DNA of 64,000 bases from Betaproteobacteria bacterium GR16-43 (GCA_001953215.1 CP019169.1:3844001-3908000); one strand, 5' to 3'. Numbered from the stretch's first letter, positions 1-8,488 are shown. Notes: generated by a model from the letters alone, not told the origin. Made by a program: numbers and translations.

Positions 1-154
1 CCGGGCCGCCCGGCTCGGCGGAAAGGCCGAGGAGGTCGAAGGCCATGAGGCCGTCTTCCGCGTGGGTGACTTCGCCCGCAAAGCGCGCACGGCGAAGCGC
101 GAGCATTGCAAGCTCGGCGTCATTCGGGTTGTCTTCGACCAGAAGGATGTCCAT
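1..154 (-). CDS. Response regulator receiver protein, partial (C-terminus off the window)
   Basis: Reading leftward from an ATG at 152-154, the first 51 codons form the start of a receiver domain: a hydrophobic beta strand (MDILLVEDNPNDAEL) with the acidic pair E-D that binds Mg, followed by helix 1 and an EDG turn. The phospho-acceptor Asp lies beyond the edge. The start resembles small single-domain Rcp1/CheY-type regulators that pair with PAS histidine kinases. It lies 20 bp downstream of the histidine kinase on the same strand, so the two probably form a two-component pair. Whether an output domain follows cannot be seen. Confidence 0.8.
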   Translation of the reverse strand, partial: MDILLVEDNPNDAELAMLALRRARFAGEVTHAEDGLMAFDLLGLSAEPGGP

Positions 155-174
155 TTGTCGGCGCGCGGTCAGTC

Positions 175-1410
175 TTATTGTTGTGGGGCAACGTCGAGTG
201 TAAAGGAAAAGCGAGCGCCGCGGCCGGGTTCGGACTCGGCCCAGACCTGCCCGCCATGCCGCTCGACGATGCGCTGGACCGTCGCCAGGCCCACGCCCGT
301 TCCCGGGAACTCCTTGGGCCCGTGCAGGCGCTCGAAGACCCCGAAGAGCTTGCTCGCGTGGCGCATGTCGAACCCCACGCCGTTGTCCGAGACGTAGTAG
401 ACGATGCGCCCGGATTCCTCCCAGGCCCCCACGCGCACGAGCGGTTCTTCGTTGCGCGACGAAAACTTCACCGCGTTGGAAAGCAGGTTCGCGAGCACCT
501 GGGCCAGCAACCGCTCGTCGCCCACTGCCGGCGGCATCGAGTCCACTTCGATGCGCGCGGAGGGATGGCCGTGGGATGCGATCGCCGCCTGCTCGGCGGC
601 CACGCGCGCGAGATCCACCGGACGGCACTTGAGGTCGCCGCGCCCGAGGCGCGAGAGTTCGAGCAGCCCGTCGATCAGCGCGGCCATCTGGCGCGCGTTG
701 CCGCTCACGCGATCGAGCAGGCGTTGCGCCTCGCCGTCCAGGCCGGGGCCGTGGTCCTGCACCAGCACCTGCGCGAAGCCGTCGATGGCGCGCAACGGCG
801 CGCGCAGGTCGTGCGAGACGGTGTAGCAGAAGGATTCGAGTTCGCCGACGGTGCGCGTGAGCTCCGAGGTGCGCGTGGCGACGCGGCGCTCGAGCTCGTC
901 GTTCATGCGTTGCGATTGTTCCTGCGCGATGCGACGCCCCGTGATGTCGCGCGCCACCAGCGTGAGCACGGGGCGCCCGGCCACGTCGTGGCGCGAGAGC
1001 GAGACTTCCACCGGGACTTCCGAACCGTCGGCCCGCAGGCAAGTCAATTCCACCTGGATGCGCGGCATGCCATCGCCGAGGTATCCCCTGAGGCGCTCGC
1101 GATAGGACTCGCGATGACGTTCGGGTACCAGGCGCTCGGCCGACGTACCCGCGAGCTCACGCACGCTCCAGCCGAACAGGCGCTCGGCGGCCGGGTTGAA
1201 GAGCCGCACCAGGCCGCGGTCGTCGATCGAGAGGATGGCGTCGTGCGCCGAAATGATGAAGCCCACCAGCCGCGCCTCGCTTTGCGCGAGGCGCGAGTTG
1301 GCGGCACGCAATTCCTTGGCGCGCTCGTGGAGCATGCTCGCCACCAGCAACCCCACCGTCATCAGCAGGGTCATGGCGACGAAGCCCGCGAAGGCGAGTG
1401 TTTCTACCAA
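175..1410 (-). CDS. PAS-domain sensor histidine kinase
   Basis: A 411-residue protein with one N-terminal membrane helix (about residues 5-26), a PAS domain (about 45-165), a HisKA dimerisation domain with the phospho-acceptor His in the motif SHDLRAPLRAIDGF, and a C-terminal HATPase_c domain with N box (NLLSNAVKFS), G1 (DNGVGFD) and G2 (GTGVGLAT) signatures. There is no extracytoplasmic loop large enough for a ligand, so sensing is probably intracellular through PAS. Its start overlaps the end of fliA by 7 bp, so it belongs to the same transcript as the flagellar regulators. The likely partner is the receiver protein just downstream. The signal is unknown. Confidence 0.88.
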   Translation of the reverse strand: MVETLAFAGFVAMTLLMTVGLLVASMLHERAKELRAANSRLAQSEARLVGFIISAHDAILSIDDRGLVRLFNPAAERLFGWSVRELAGTSAERLVPERHRESYRERLRGYLGDGMPRIQVELTCLRADGSEVPVEVSLSRHDVAGRPVLTLVARDITGRRIAQEQSQRMNDELERRVATRTSELTRTVGELESFCYTVSHDLRAPLRAIDGFAQVLVQDHGPGLDGEAQRLLDRVSGNARQMAALIDGLLELSRLGRGDLKCRPVDLARVAAEQAAIASHGHPSARIEVDSMPPAVGDERLLAQVLANLLSNAVKFSSRNEEPLVRVGAWEESGRIVYYVSDNGVGFDMRHASKLFGVFERLHGPKEFPGTGVGLATVQRIVERHGGQVWAESEPGRGARFSFTLDVAPQQ

Positions 1411-2126
1411 TGCCCGACCTTCGCTCGCAGTCGCGCCACCGCCTGTCCGTGAAGCTGGCAGATGCGCGATTCGGTCACGCCGAGCACTTCGGCGATCTCG
1501 CGGAAGTTCAGGTCCTGCTCGTAGTAGAGGCCCATCAGCATCTTCTCGCGCTCGGGCAGCTCCTCGATCGCGGCCACCAGGGCCTGCTTGAAGCGCTTGT
1601 CCGAGAGGCGCGCCAGCGGATCGGCGGCCGCGTCGGCGACGTGGTTCTCGACATAGGACTGGCCATCGCCGTCGGAGTCGTCGTCATGGAACGAGATGAG
1701 CTGGCCGCCCTTGGATTCGGACAGCAGCTCCTGGTACTCCTCGAGGCTCACCTTGAGTTCCTTGGCGATCTCGATTTCGGTCGCCGCGCGTCCGATGCGC
1801 TGCTCGAGCTTGCGGATCGCTTCCTCGATCTTGCGTTGCGTGCGGCGAACCCCGCGCGGCATCCAGTCGTTCTGGCGCAGCTCGTCCAGCATCGCGCCGC
1901 GCACGCGCTGGGCCGCGAAGGTCTCGAATTGCGCGCCGTGGCCGCTCTCATAGCGGGTCGAGGCGTCGAGCAAGCCGATCATGCCGGCCTGGATGATGTC
2001 GTCCACGTTCACGCTCGCGGGCAGCTTCGAGACGAGGTGGCGCGCCATGCGCGTCACCATCGGCGCGTAGCGCTTCAGCGTTTCGGTCTTGTCGAGGGTT
2101 CCGGCGGCGGTGTAGGTCATGTCCAT
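1404..2126 (-). CDS. fliA: Flagellar sigma factor 28 (FliA)
   Basis: A 240-residue sigma-70-family protein of normal FliA length. Region 2 has the core-binding and -10 recognition block (DDIIQAGMIGLLDAS, then RVRGAMLDELRQNDW). The C-terminal region 4 helix-turn-helix reads REIAEVLGVTESRICQLHGQA. It directs RNA polymerase to late flagellar and chemotaxis promoters. Two candidates lie in this window, before motA (15888-15914) and before fliC (17498-17525). It is the fifth gene of the flhB-flhA-flhF-flhG-fliA operon and follows flhG by 9 bp. The anti-sigma factor FlgM is not in the window. Confidence 0.97.
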   Translation of the reverse strand: MDMTYTAAGTLDKTETLKRYAPMVTRMARHLVSKLPASVNVDDIIQAGMIGLLDASTRYESGHGAQFETFAAQRVRGAMLDELRQNDWMPRGVRRTQRKIEEAIRKLEQRIGRAATEIEIAKELKVSLEEYQELLSESKGGQLISFHDDDSDGDGQSYVENHVADAAADPLARLSDKRFKQALVAAIEELPEREKMLMGLYYEQDLNFREIAEVLGVTESRICQLHGQAVARLRAKVGHW

Positions 2127-2135
2127 GGGGCGGCC

Positions 2136-2945
2136 TCAGGGGGCGGGGGCTTCGGATCGGGCAAGCGTCCAGCCGTCGATGGCCTGGGCGATGCGGAGGA
2201 ACGAGGTGGCGGCGCCGCAGAGCGGCTCCGAATCGAACGCGGTGCGCTTGGCGCGGCGCGCGACGCCGACCGCGGGGTCGTTGCCGACGAAACCGGCGAA
2301 CTCCGGTGCGATCGCGAGGAAGCGTTGCGCGGCGGCCGCGAAGGTCGCGTGCACCTGGCGCGCTTCGTCGGGCGTCGCGGCGCGATTCACGAGAAGGCGG
2401 ATGCGCCGCGTGCCGGTTTCGCGCGCGAGGCGCTTCACGACCGCGTAGGCGGCGGTGAGCGATTCGGGGCGCGGCGTGAGGACGAGCAGGATGTCGCCGT
2501 CGGGATCGAGCAGCGACGAGGTCAGCGCCTCGCCCGAAGGCAGGTTCACCAGAAGCAACTCCGGCCCGTTCTCCAGCGACGCGAACGCGGGGAAGAGTTG
2601 CGCGCCCTGCGCCGGGTCGCGCGACATCGCGGCGTAGCCTCGGGCGCCGGGCACGATGCGCACGCCGCCGGGACCGGCGATCGCCACGTCTTCCCAGCCG
2701 CGCAGGCCTTCGAGCATGTGCATGAGTTCGTAGCGCGCGGCGATGCCGCACGCGGCGGCCACGTCACCGCGGCTCGCATCGAGGATCGCCACGCGCCGGC
2801 CCGCGCGCGCCGCGGCGTGCGCGAGGTGTGTCACGACCGTGGTCTTGCCCACGCCGTGCGCGCCGGAAACAACCGGCAGGATCGAGAGCGCCGGGCGCGC
2901 GAACAGTTCGCGCAGGCCCTGGGCCTGGTCGAAGGACGCGCTCAT
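2136..2945 (-). CDS. flhG: MinD-like flagellar number regulator FlhG, with altered ATPase motifs
   Basis: A 269-residue protein in the usual FlhG position after flhF, overlapping flhF by 4 bp. The family are MinD/ParA-type ATPases that restrain FlhF and so limit flagellar number. The P-loop reads SGAHGVGKTT. The final GKT is kept, but the signature lysine of the deviant Walker A motif (KGGVGKT) is replaced. The usual Walker A' and switch regions also differ: ILDASRG instead of DxDxG, and LLVNLPSG instead of a D-T-x-A-G type motif. It may bind nucleotide weakly or act without ATP turnover. Identity rests on context and overall fold signature. Confidence 0.85.
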   Translation of the reverse strand: MSASFDQAQGLRELFARPALSILPVVSGAHGVGKTTVVTHLAHAAARAGRRVAILDASRGDVAAACGIAARYELMHMLEGLRGWEDVAIAGPGGVRIVPGARGYAAMSRDPAQGAQLFPAFASLENGPELLLVNLPSGEALTSSLLDPDGDILLVLTPRPESLTAAYAVVKRLARETGTRRIRLLVNRAATPDEARQVHATFAAAAQRFLAIAPEFAGFVGNDPAVGVARRAKRTAFDSEPLCGAATSFLRIAQAIDGWTLARSEAPAP

Positions 2946-4306
2946 GCCGCGAGCCTCCAGGCCGATTCGATCGCGGCATCGGGCCTCAGCGCGCGATGCG
3001 CGAGGTAATGCGCGTTCGCGGAATGCAGGTCCTCGGGCACGCGCTGGCCGTTGGTGACGAAGTGCAGCGCGAGGCGATGGCGCAGCACCGCGTCGAGCAC
3101 GCCGCCCAGCTTCGCGGCTTCGTCGAGCTTGGTGAGGATGGCCCCCGCGGCACCGGGCGCGGCGTACGCGCGAACCGAACGCGCGAGCGCTTCGGCTTCG
3201 GCCGCGGCCGACAGCAACACGATGCGCTTCACGCGCGGGTGGTTCAGCAATTCGGTCTGCGCGGAAATCCGCGCATCGCGCGGGCCGAGGCCGGCCGTGT
3301 CGATGAGGACGAGGTGCCGGTCCTTCAGCGCCTCGAGCACCTGCGCGAGTTGCCCCGCGTCGTGCGCCGCATGCAGCGGCACGCCGAGGATCTGCGCATA
3401 GGTGCGCAACTGTTCCTGGGCACCAATCCGGTAGCCGTCCGCGGATACGAGTGCCACCTTGGCCGCGCCGAAACGCACAACGGCGCGCGCCGCGAGCTTG
3501 GCAACCGTCGTGGTCTTTCCGACGCCGGTGGGGCCTACGAGGGCGAAGACGCCGCCCGTCTCGACCAGATCATGCGTTCCTGCGCAGCCGAGATTCTTGG
3601 TGAGCAGCGCCTCGACGTAGCGCGCGCCCTCGGGATGCGTGCAGCCCGGCTCCATCTTCTCGGTGGCCAGTCGCGCGAAGTCGCGCGAGAACCCGGCGTC
3701 GGAGAGTTCGGAGGCGAGTTGCGCGCGGATCGGGTCACGGGCCGCGACGCCATTCCAGTTCAATTCGGCGAGCTGCTTTTCGAACGAGCGGCGCATCGCA
3801 CCCAGCTCTTCATGCATGCGGCGCACTTCCGGGCTCTCCCCGCGTGCGCTCGCGACACCCGGGCCGGAGTCGACTTTCGCGACGGCATCGGGCGCAGCAG
3901 GCACGGGCGCGGATCCGGTCCCGTTGGACCCCGTGCTCGCGACGATGCGCGGCTCGGGCGTCTTCGGCTTGCGGATGGGTTCGCGACGGGCGGGCTTCGC
4001 GGATTCGGCCTCGGGCGCCTGCGACACGTAGGCCTGGGCCACATATTCCTTGAAGCTGCGCGCGCCTTCGTTGGACTGGGTCCCCGACGGAGCCTGCCCC
4101 CGAACGATCTTGTCGGGGGCGGGGACGACGGCCGCGGCGGGCTTGCCGTCGATCATGCGATCGAGATCGCCATCGGCGACGGCGACCACTTCGACGCCCG
4201 TGGGCGTGCGGCGGTTGGAAAGGATCACGGCCTCGGCTCCGAGCTCGCGGCGCACCTGCGCCAGCGCTTCACGGGTCGAGGGGGCGGTGTAGCGGCGCGC
4301 ACTCAT
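2942..4306 (-). CDS. flhF: Flagellar biosynthesis GTPase FlhF
   Basis: A 454-residue SRP-type GTPase that places flagella and works with FlhG. A short B domain (MSARRYTAPSTREALAQVRR) leads into a low-complexity linker and then an NG GTPase domain: G1 loop GPTGVGKTTT, G2/G3 region SADGYRIGAQEQL, DTAGLGPRD, and TKLDEAAKLGG for guanine specificity. It overlaps flhA and flhG by 4 bp each, indicating translational coupling. The linker (about residues 59-77) is encoded by a REP-like nested hairpin at 4076-4130, so part of the linker is recruited repeat DNA. Confidence 0.95.
   Translation of the reverse strand: MSARRYTAPSTREALAQVRRELGAEAVILSNRRTPTGVEVVAVADGDLDRMIDGKPAAAVVPAPDKIVRGQAPSGTQSNEGARSFKEYVAQAYVSQAPEAESAKPARREPIRKPKTPEPRIVASTGSNGTGSAPVPAAPDAVAKVDSGPGVASARGESPEVRRMHEELGAMRRSFEKQLAELNWNGVAARDPIRAQLASELSDAGFSRDFARLATEKMEPGCTHPEGARYVEALLTKNLGCAGTHDLVETGGVFALVGPTGVGKTTTVAKLAARAVVRFGAAKVALVSADGYRIGAQEQLRTYAQILGVPLHAAHDAGQLAQVLEALKDRHLVLIDTAGLGPRDARISAQTELLNHPRVKRIVLLSAAAEAEALARSVRAYAAPGAAGAILTKLDEAAKLGGVLDAVLRHRLALHFVTNGQRVPEDLHSANAHYLAHRALRPDAAIESAWRLAA
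4076..4130. repeat. REP-like nested hairpin inside flhF
   Basis: The outer arms read CTGGGTCCCCG and GGGGACGACGG. Between them lies a second hairpin with arms GCCCCCGA and TCGGGGGC. The outer sequence matches the REP-type element at 17431-17465 and the shorter copy in cheZ. It is read in frame as part of the FlhF linker. Confidence 0.55.
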
Positions 4307-6390
4307 CGGCGTTCTCCGATTACGGAACTCACGCGCACGGTGCGCGTGTCAGGGATCTCGCCGTGCCCGAGGACTTTCAGTCCGGGCGCGGCGCGTTTCA
4401 GGAGTCGGGCCAGCGCGGAGCGCAGGCGGTCGGGCACGAGCAGCACGGGCGCATGGCCCAGCGTTTCCTCGCGGGCGGTGGCTTGCGTGGCCTCGCGCAG
4501 CAGCAGGTCGGCGAGCGACGGCTCGAGGCCCAGCGATTCGCCGCCGGCGCCGGTCTGCGAAAGCAGGCGCTCCAGCTCGGCATCGAGGGCGATCACGGGC
4601 AGCTCGCCCGGGCCGCCGGCGAGTCCATTCACGATCGCGCGGCCGAGCGCCACGCGAACCGCGGCCGTGAGCTCCTCGGGCGATTGCGTCCGCGACGCGT
4701 GGTCGGCGAGCGACTCGAGGATCGTGCGCAGGTCGCGGATCGCGATGCCGTCCTCGAGCAGGTTCGCGAGCACCTTCTGCAGCGTCGCGAGCGGGATCAA
4801 TTTCGGCACGAGGTCGTCGGCCAGTTTCGGCACGTGCTTGGCGAACTGCTCCAGCAGCGCGGTGAGTTCGGTGCGGCCGAGCAGCGCGGCGGCATTCGCG
4901 TGCAGCACGTGCGAGAAATGCGTGGCGGCCACGGTCGGCGCATCGACCACCGTGTACCCGGAGGCCTGCGCGCGTTCGCGCTCGGGCGCATCGACCCACG
5001 TGGCCGGCAGGCCGAACGCGGGATCTTTCGTGGCCGTGCCCGTGAGGCGGCCCACGGCGCGCCCCGGATTGATGGCGAGGAAGGAACCGGTGATGAGTTC
5101 GCCCTCGCCCACCGGCACGCCCTTCAGCGACAGGCGATAGGCGCCGGGTGCCAGCTCGAGGTTGTCGCGGATGTGCACCGTCGGCGGCAGGAATCCGATG
5201 TCCTGCGCGAACTTGCGGCGGATCGCCTTGATGCGCTTCAGCAACTCGCCGTCCTGGTTCCTGTCCACGAGCGGAATGAGTCGATAGCCGACTTCGAGCG
5301 AGAGCACGTCGACGGGAACGACGTCTTCCCAGGTCGCCTCGCCCTGCACCGGAGCGGCCACCGCGGCGGCACCCGCGGGCGCGGTACTCGCGACGCGCGC
5401 GCGATCGTCGCGGCGTCCGAGCCACCAGCCGCCGTACGCGGTGAGGCCGCCGAAGAGGATGAACGCGAAGTGCGGCATGCCCGGAATGAAGCCGAGCGCC
5501 AGCAGGATGACGCCGGTCACGACCAGCGCGCGCGGCGCGGAGGCGAGCTGTGTGACGAGCTGCGTGCCCATGTCGGTCTCGGAGCCGACGCGCGAGACGA
5601 TCATGCCCGCGGCGATCGAGATCACGAGCGCGGGGATCTGCGCCACGAGGCCGTCGCCGATGGCGAGCAGCACGTAGTTCTCGGTGGCCTGCGCGAGCGA
5701 GAGCTTGTGTTGCAGCAGGCCGATGGCCAGGCCGCCCACGACGTTCACGAAGAGGATGAGGATGCCGGCGATCGCATCGCCGCGGACGAACTTCGAGGCG
5801 CCGTCCATCGAGCCGTAGAAGTCGGCTTCCTGGGCGATCTCGGCGCGGCGCTTGCGCGCTTCGGCTTCCCCGATGAGGCCGGCGTTGAGGTCCGCGTCGA
5901 TCGCCATCTGCTTGCCGGGCATCGCATCCAGCGTGAACCGCGCGCCGACTTCGGCGATGCGGCCCGCGCCCTTCGTCACCACGACGAAGTTGATGACGAC
6001 GAGGATCGCGAACACCACGAGGCCCACGGCGAAGTTGCCGCCGAGGAGGAAGTGGCCGAAGGCCTCGATCACCTTGCCCGCGGCGTCCGGACCCGTGTGG
6101 CCGTTCAGGAGCACCACGCGCGTCGAAGCCACGTTGAGCGACAGGCGCATCAGCGTGGTCACGAGCAGGATCGTCGGGAAGGCGGAGATGTCGAGCGGAC
6201 GGATCGTCGACAGGCTCACCAGCAGCACGATGAGCGACAGCGCGATGTTGAACGTGAAGAGCAGGTCCAGCAGGATCGGCGGCAGCGGCAGGATCATCAT
6301 CGCGAGGATCGCGATGATCAAACCCGGCGCGGCATACGCCCCGAGCTTCAGGTTGCCGCCCGAGGTGGACGGCGCGAGCACGGCGCTCAA
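4303..6390 (-). CDS. flhA: Flagellar type III export gate protein FlhA
   Basis: A 695-residue protein with about eight N-terminal membrane helices (to about residue 330) and a large C-terminal cytoplasmic domain that docks chaperone-substrate complexes. The conserved FHIPEP-region is recognisable around residues 140-200 (VVVTKGAGRIAEVGARFTLD, then MPGKQMAIDADLNAGLI). It forms the nonameric ring of the flagellar export apparatus with FlhB, FliP, FliQ and FliR. It overlaps flhB and flhF by 4 bp each. Length and order are typical. Confidence 0.98.
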   Translation of the reverse strand: MSAVLAPSTSGGNLKLGAYAAPGLIIAILAMMILPLPPILLDLLFTFNIALSLIVLLVSLSTIRPLDISAFPTILLVTTLMRLSLNVASTRVVLLNGHTGPDAAGKVIEAFGHFLLGGNFAVGLVVFAILVVINFVVVTKGAGRIAEVGARFTLDAMPGKQMAIDADLNAGLIGEAEARKRRAEIAQEADFYGSMDGASKFVRGDAIAGILILFVNVVGGLAIGLLQHKLSLAQATENYVLLAIGDGLVAQIPALVISIAAGMIVSRVGSETDMGTQLVTQLASAPRALVVTGVILLALGFIPGMPHFAFILFGGLTAYGGWWLGRRDDRARVASTAPAGAAAVAAPVQGEATWEDVVPVDVLSLEVGYRLIPLVDRNQDGELLKRIKAIRRKFAQDIGFLPPTVHIRDNLELAPGAYRLSLKGVPVGEGELITGSFLAINPGRAVGRLTGTATKDPAFGLPATWVDAPERERAQASGYTVVDAPTVAATHFSHVLHANAAALLGRTELTALLEQFAKHVPKLADDLVPKLIPLATLQKVLANLLEDGIAIRDLRTILESLADHASRTQSPEELTAAVRVALGRAIVNGLAGGPGELPVIALDAELERLLSQTGAGGESLGLEPSLADLLLREATQATAREETLGHAPVLLVPDRLRSALARLLKRAAPGLKVLGHGEIPDTRTVRVSSVIGERR

Positions 6391-7520
6391 GCGGCACCTC
6401 CGGCGGCTTCAAGCGGATCCAGGCCCGCGGGAACCTCGACATGGGACGGCGGCGAAACGCGCATCCCGCGGCGAAGCTGGAAGACGTAGGCCAGTACCTG
6501 CGCCACGGCCTCATACAAAGGAGCGGGAATCGGATCGCCCACTTCGGCGTGCTTGTGCAGCGCGCGGGCGAGCGGCGGCGCGTCGACGACCGTGACGCCG
6601 GCGTCGTACGCGATCGAACGAATCTTGTGGGCGAGCAGATCGGAGCCCTTGGCGACGACCACCGGGGCCGCGGCCTTGCCGCCCTGCCATTTCAGCGCGA
6701 CGGCGTAGTGCGTCGGGTTTACCACCACGACGTCGGCCTTCGGTACCTCGGCCATCATCCGGCGGCGGGCCATCTCGCGCTGCAGGCTCTTGATGCGGCC
6801 CTTCACCATCGGGTCGCCTTCGGACTCGCGGCTCTCGCGCTTGGCCTCTTCCGGGGTCATGCGCAGCTTCGCGTGGTACTGCCAGAGCTGCACCGGCACG
6901 TCCACGGCCGCGATGGCGGCCAGGCCGGCGGCCAGCAGGATGAAGGCGTGGCCCATGCGCTCGCCCAGGAGCGCGATGGCGGCGGGGGTGGCGGTGCTGC
7001 CCAGGGCGGCAAAGCCGTCCAGGCCGTCCCACACCACATAAAGGCCGATCCCGCCGACCAGGGTCGCCTTGGCCACGGCCTTGCCGAGCTCGATCAGCGC
7101 GTCGCGGGAAAACATGCGGCCCAAACCGGACATCGGGTTCAGGCGGTTGAAGTCGGGCATGAAGCCCTGGGTGGAGAAATTCCAGCTTCCGATGGCCAGG
7201 GGGGCCGCCAGCGCGGCCAGGCACATCGCCAGCAGCCAGGGGGCCACGGCGAGCAGGCCCTGCACGCTCAAGCGGGAGAAGCGTTCCAGGGCGATTCCAG
7301 GCACGTCCAGGCTCGCCCGGTCGATCGACAGGCCGCTGGACATCAGGGCCGCCATGTCGCGCGACAGGCCCTCTCCGGAGGCGATGAAGAGCCCGCCGGC
7401 CACCGCCATGAGAAGTGCGCCCGACAGTTCGCGCGAGCGGGGCACATGGCCTTCCTCGCGCGCCTGTTCGAGGCGCTTTTCACTGGCGGGTAACGTCTTT
7501 TCCTGGTCGGTTTCGGCCAT
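6387..7520 (-). CDS. flhB: Flagellar export switch protein FlhB
   Basis: A 377-residue protein with four membrane helices (about residues 30-210) and a cytoplasmic C-terminal domain holding the autocleavage motif NPTH (VVVNPTHYAVALKW). Cleavage between N and P switches export specificity from rod/hook to filament substrates, together with FliK. It is the first gene of the flhB-flhA-flhF-flhG-fliA operon. A short paralogue of its C-terminal fragment is encoded at 23193-23504. Confidence 0.97.
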   Translation of the reverse strand: MAETDQEKTLPASEKRLEQAREEGHVPRSRELSGALLMAVAGGLFIASGEGLSRDMAALMSSGLSIDRASLDVPGIALERFSRLSVQGLLAVAPWLLAMCLAALAAPLAIGSWNFSTQGFMPDFNRLNPMSGLGRMFSRDALIELGKAVAKATLVGGIGLYVVWDGLDGFAALGSTATPAAIALLGERMGHAFILLAAGLAAIAAVDVPVQLWQYHAKLRMTPEEAKRESRESEGDPMVKGRIKSLQREMARRRMMAEVPKADVVVVNPTHYAVALKWQGGKAAAPVVVAKGSDLLAHKIRSIAYDAGVTVVDAPPLARALHKHAEVGDPIPAPLYEAVAQVLAYVFQLRRGMRVSPPSHVEVPAGLDPLEAAGGAA

Positions 7521-7682
7521 TGCCGTCGTCCTTGGGGGATGACGGCATGATGCGAGGGGGATGAGGGTGGAAAGGCCCGGATAAAGGCCGCATTAGCCCC
7601 CCAGATTCGGCGATGGCGGCCGGGGTTCCTTCTTTAGATTGGCGTCATACCGGGCCACGGGGCCCGACGACGGAGGAACCCC

Positions 7683-7841
7683 ATGATTCACGAGACCGGA
7701 AGCACCTGGATTGCCCCCGAAGTCCGCGAACTCCTGCGGCGCATTTCCGATGAATCCTGGCGGGATGCCTTGTTTCTCGAGGAGATGTTCCTGGAGAGTC
7801 AAGGTGCCGACTTGCCGCGGGATGAGGAAGATCCCGAGTAA
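7683..7841 (+). CDS. Small hypothetical acidic protein (52 residues)
   Basis: An ATG preceded by GGAGGA at about 7 bases starts a 52-codon frame ending in TAA. The product begins MIHETGSTWIAPEVRELLRR and is rich in Glu and Asp toward its end. No membrane segment, cysteine motif or family signature is visible. It is divergent from flhB (163 bp apart) and ends 16 bp before the GxxExxY-associated repeat. The strong ribosome binding site is the main support; I do not recognise it. Confidence 0.5.
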   Translation: MIHETGSTWIAPEVRELLRRISDESWRDALFLEEMFLESQGADLPRDEEDPE

Positions 7842-7948
7842 TACGTAGGAAAGGCATTGAACCGCAGAGGACGCGGAGAACGCAGAGAAAAGCAAGATCG
7901 GGAAGGCGCTGCGGTCAGCGCATCGATGGATATGGGCGTTGTTTCCGC

Positions 7949-8353
7949 ATGCCGATCATTAGCGATGCCGAACTCGTCCAGGGACCGTTGACTCGCTCCA
8001 TCATCGGCTCTGCGATAGAGGTACACCAAGCCCTGGGTCCTGGCCTCCTGGAGGGCGCATACCGAGCCTGCCTGCGAACCGAGCTGCTGGCGCGAAACCT
8101 TGCGGTCCGGCAGGAGGTCCAGGTTCCGGTGAACTACAAGGGCGTAGCCATCGATTGCGGATTCCGCGCCGATCTGATCGTCGAAGAGAGTGTCGTAATC
8201 GAACTGAAGGCCGTCGAGCGCCTCCTACCCATTCACGATGCTCAGCTACTGACCTACCTGAAACTCACGGGACTCGAGGTGGGTCTGATCCTCAACTTCA
8301 ACTCGGCGTCCATGCGCAACGGAGTACGGCGGCTGATTTTGCAGCGAGAGTAG
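7949..8353 (+). CDS. GxxExxY family protein (PD-(D/E)xK nuclease-like)
   Basis: A 134-residue protein with the family signature G-L-L-E-G-A-Y in LGPGLLEGAYRACL (about residues 31-44). The centre reads FRADLIVEESVVIELKAVE, which fits the Asp...Glu-x-Lys core of PD-(D/E)xK nucleases, followed by H..QLLTYLKLTG typical of the family. Function of GxxExxY proteins is not established; the nuclease link is from fold resemblance. The gene is bracketed by CGCAGAGG repeats and is transcribed toward the chemotaxis block on the other strand. Confidence 0.88.
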   Translation: MPIISDAELVQGPLTRSIIGSAIEVHQALGPGLLEGAYRACLRTELLARNLAVRQEVQVPVNYKGVAIDCGFRADLIVEESVVIELKAVERLLPIHDAQLLTYLKLTGLEVGLILNFNSASMRNGVRRLILQRE

Positions 8354-8367
8354 GAAGGCAAAAAGCG

Positions 8368-8488
8368 TTGAACCGCAGAGGACGCGGAGGACGCAGAGAA
8401 AAGCCAAACCGTTCAGGTCTCAATCGCGCACGGACCTTTCCTCGATCACAGAGGTTTCTCTGCGTCCTCCGCGTCCTCTGCGGTTCAA
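8368..8488. repeat. CGCAGAGG palindrome, copy 1 (GACGC subfamily)
   Basis: Arms of 34 bp at 8368-8401 and 8455-8488 are perfect reverse complements, separated by 53 bp. The core is TTGAACCGCAGAGGACGCGG and continues as purine-rich GAGGACGCAGAG. The outer edge of the right arm supplies the TGA stop codon of the dUTPase-like gene. It lies between two convergent genes and could act as a two-way transcription terminator. Confidence 0.85.

Noticed and set aside
106-1452. Long plus-strand open frame opposite the histidine kinase
   Set aside because: It is antisense to a clear kinase; such frames arise from GC-rich third positions and its product has no family signature.
4363-6489. 708-codon plus-strand frame
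   Set aside because: Exactly antisense to flhA, low-complexity His/Arg/Glu-rich product without motifs.
7857-8488. CRISPR array from repeated CGCAGAGG units
   Set aside because: Repeats occur as inverted pairs at scattered places, not as regular direct repeats with spacers, and no cas genes are present.
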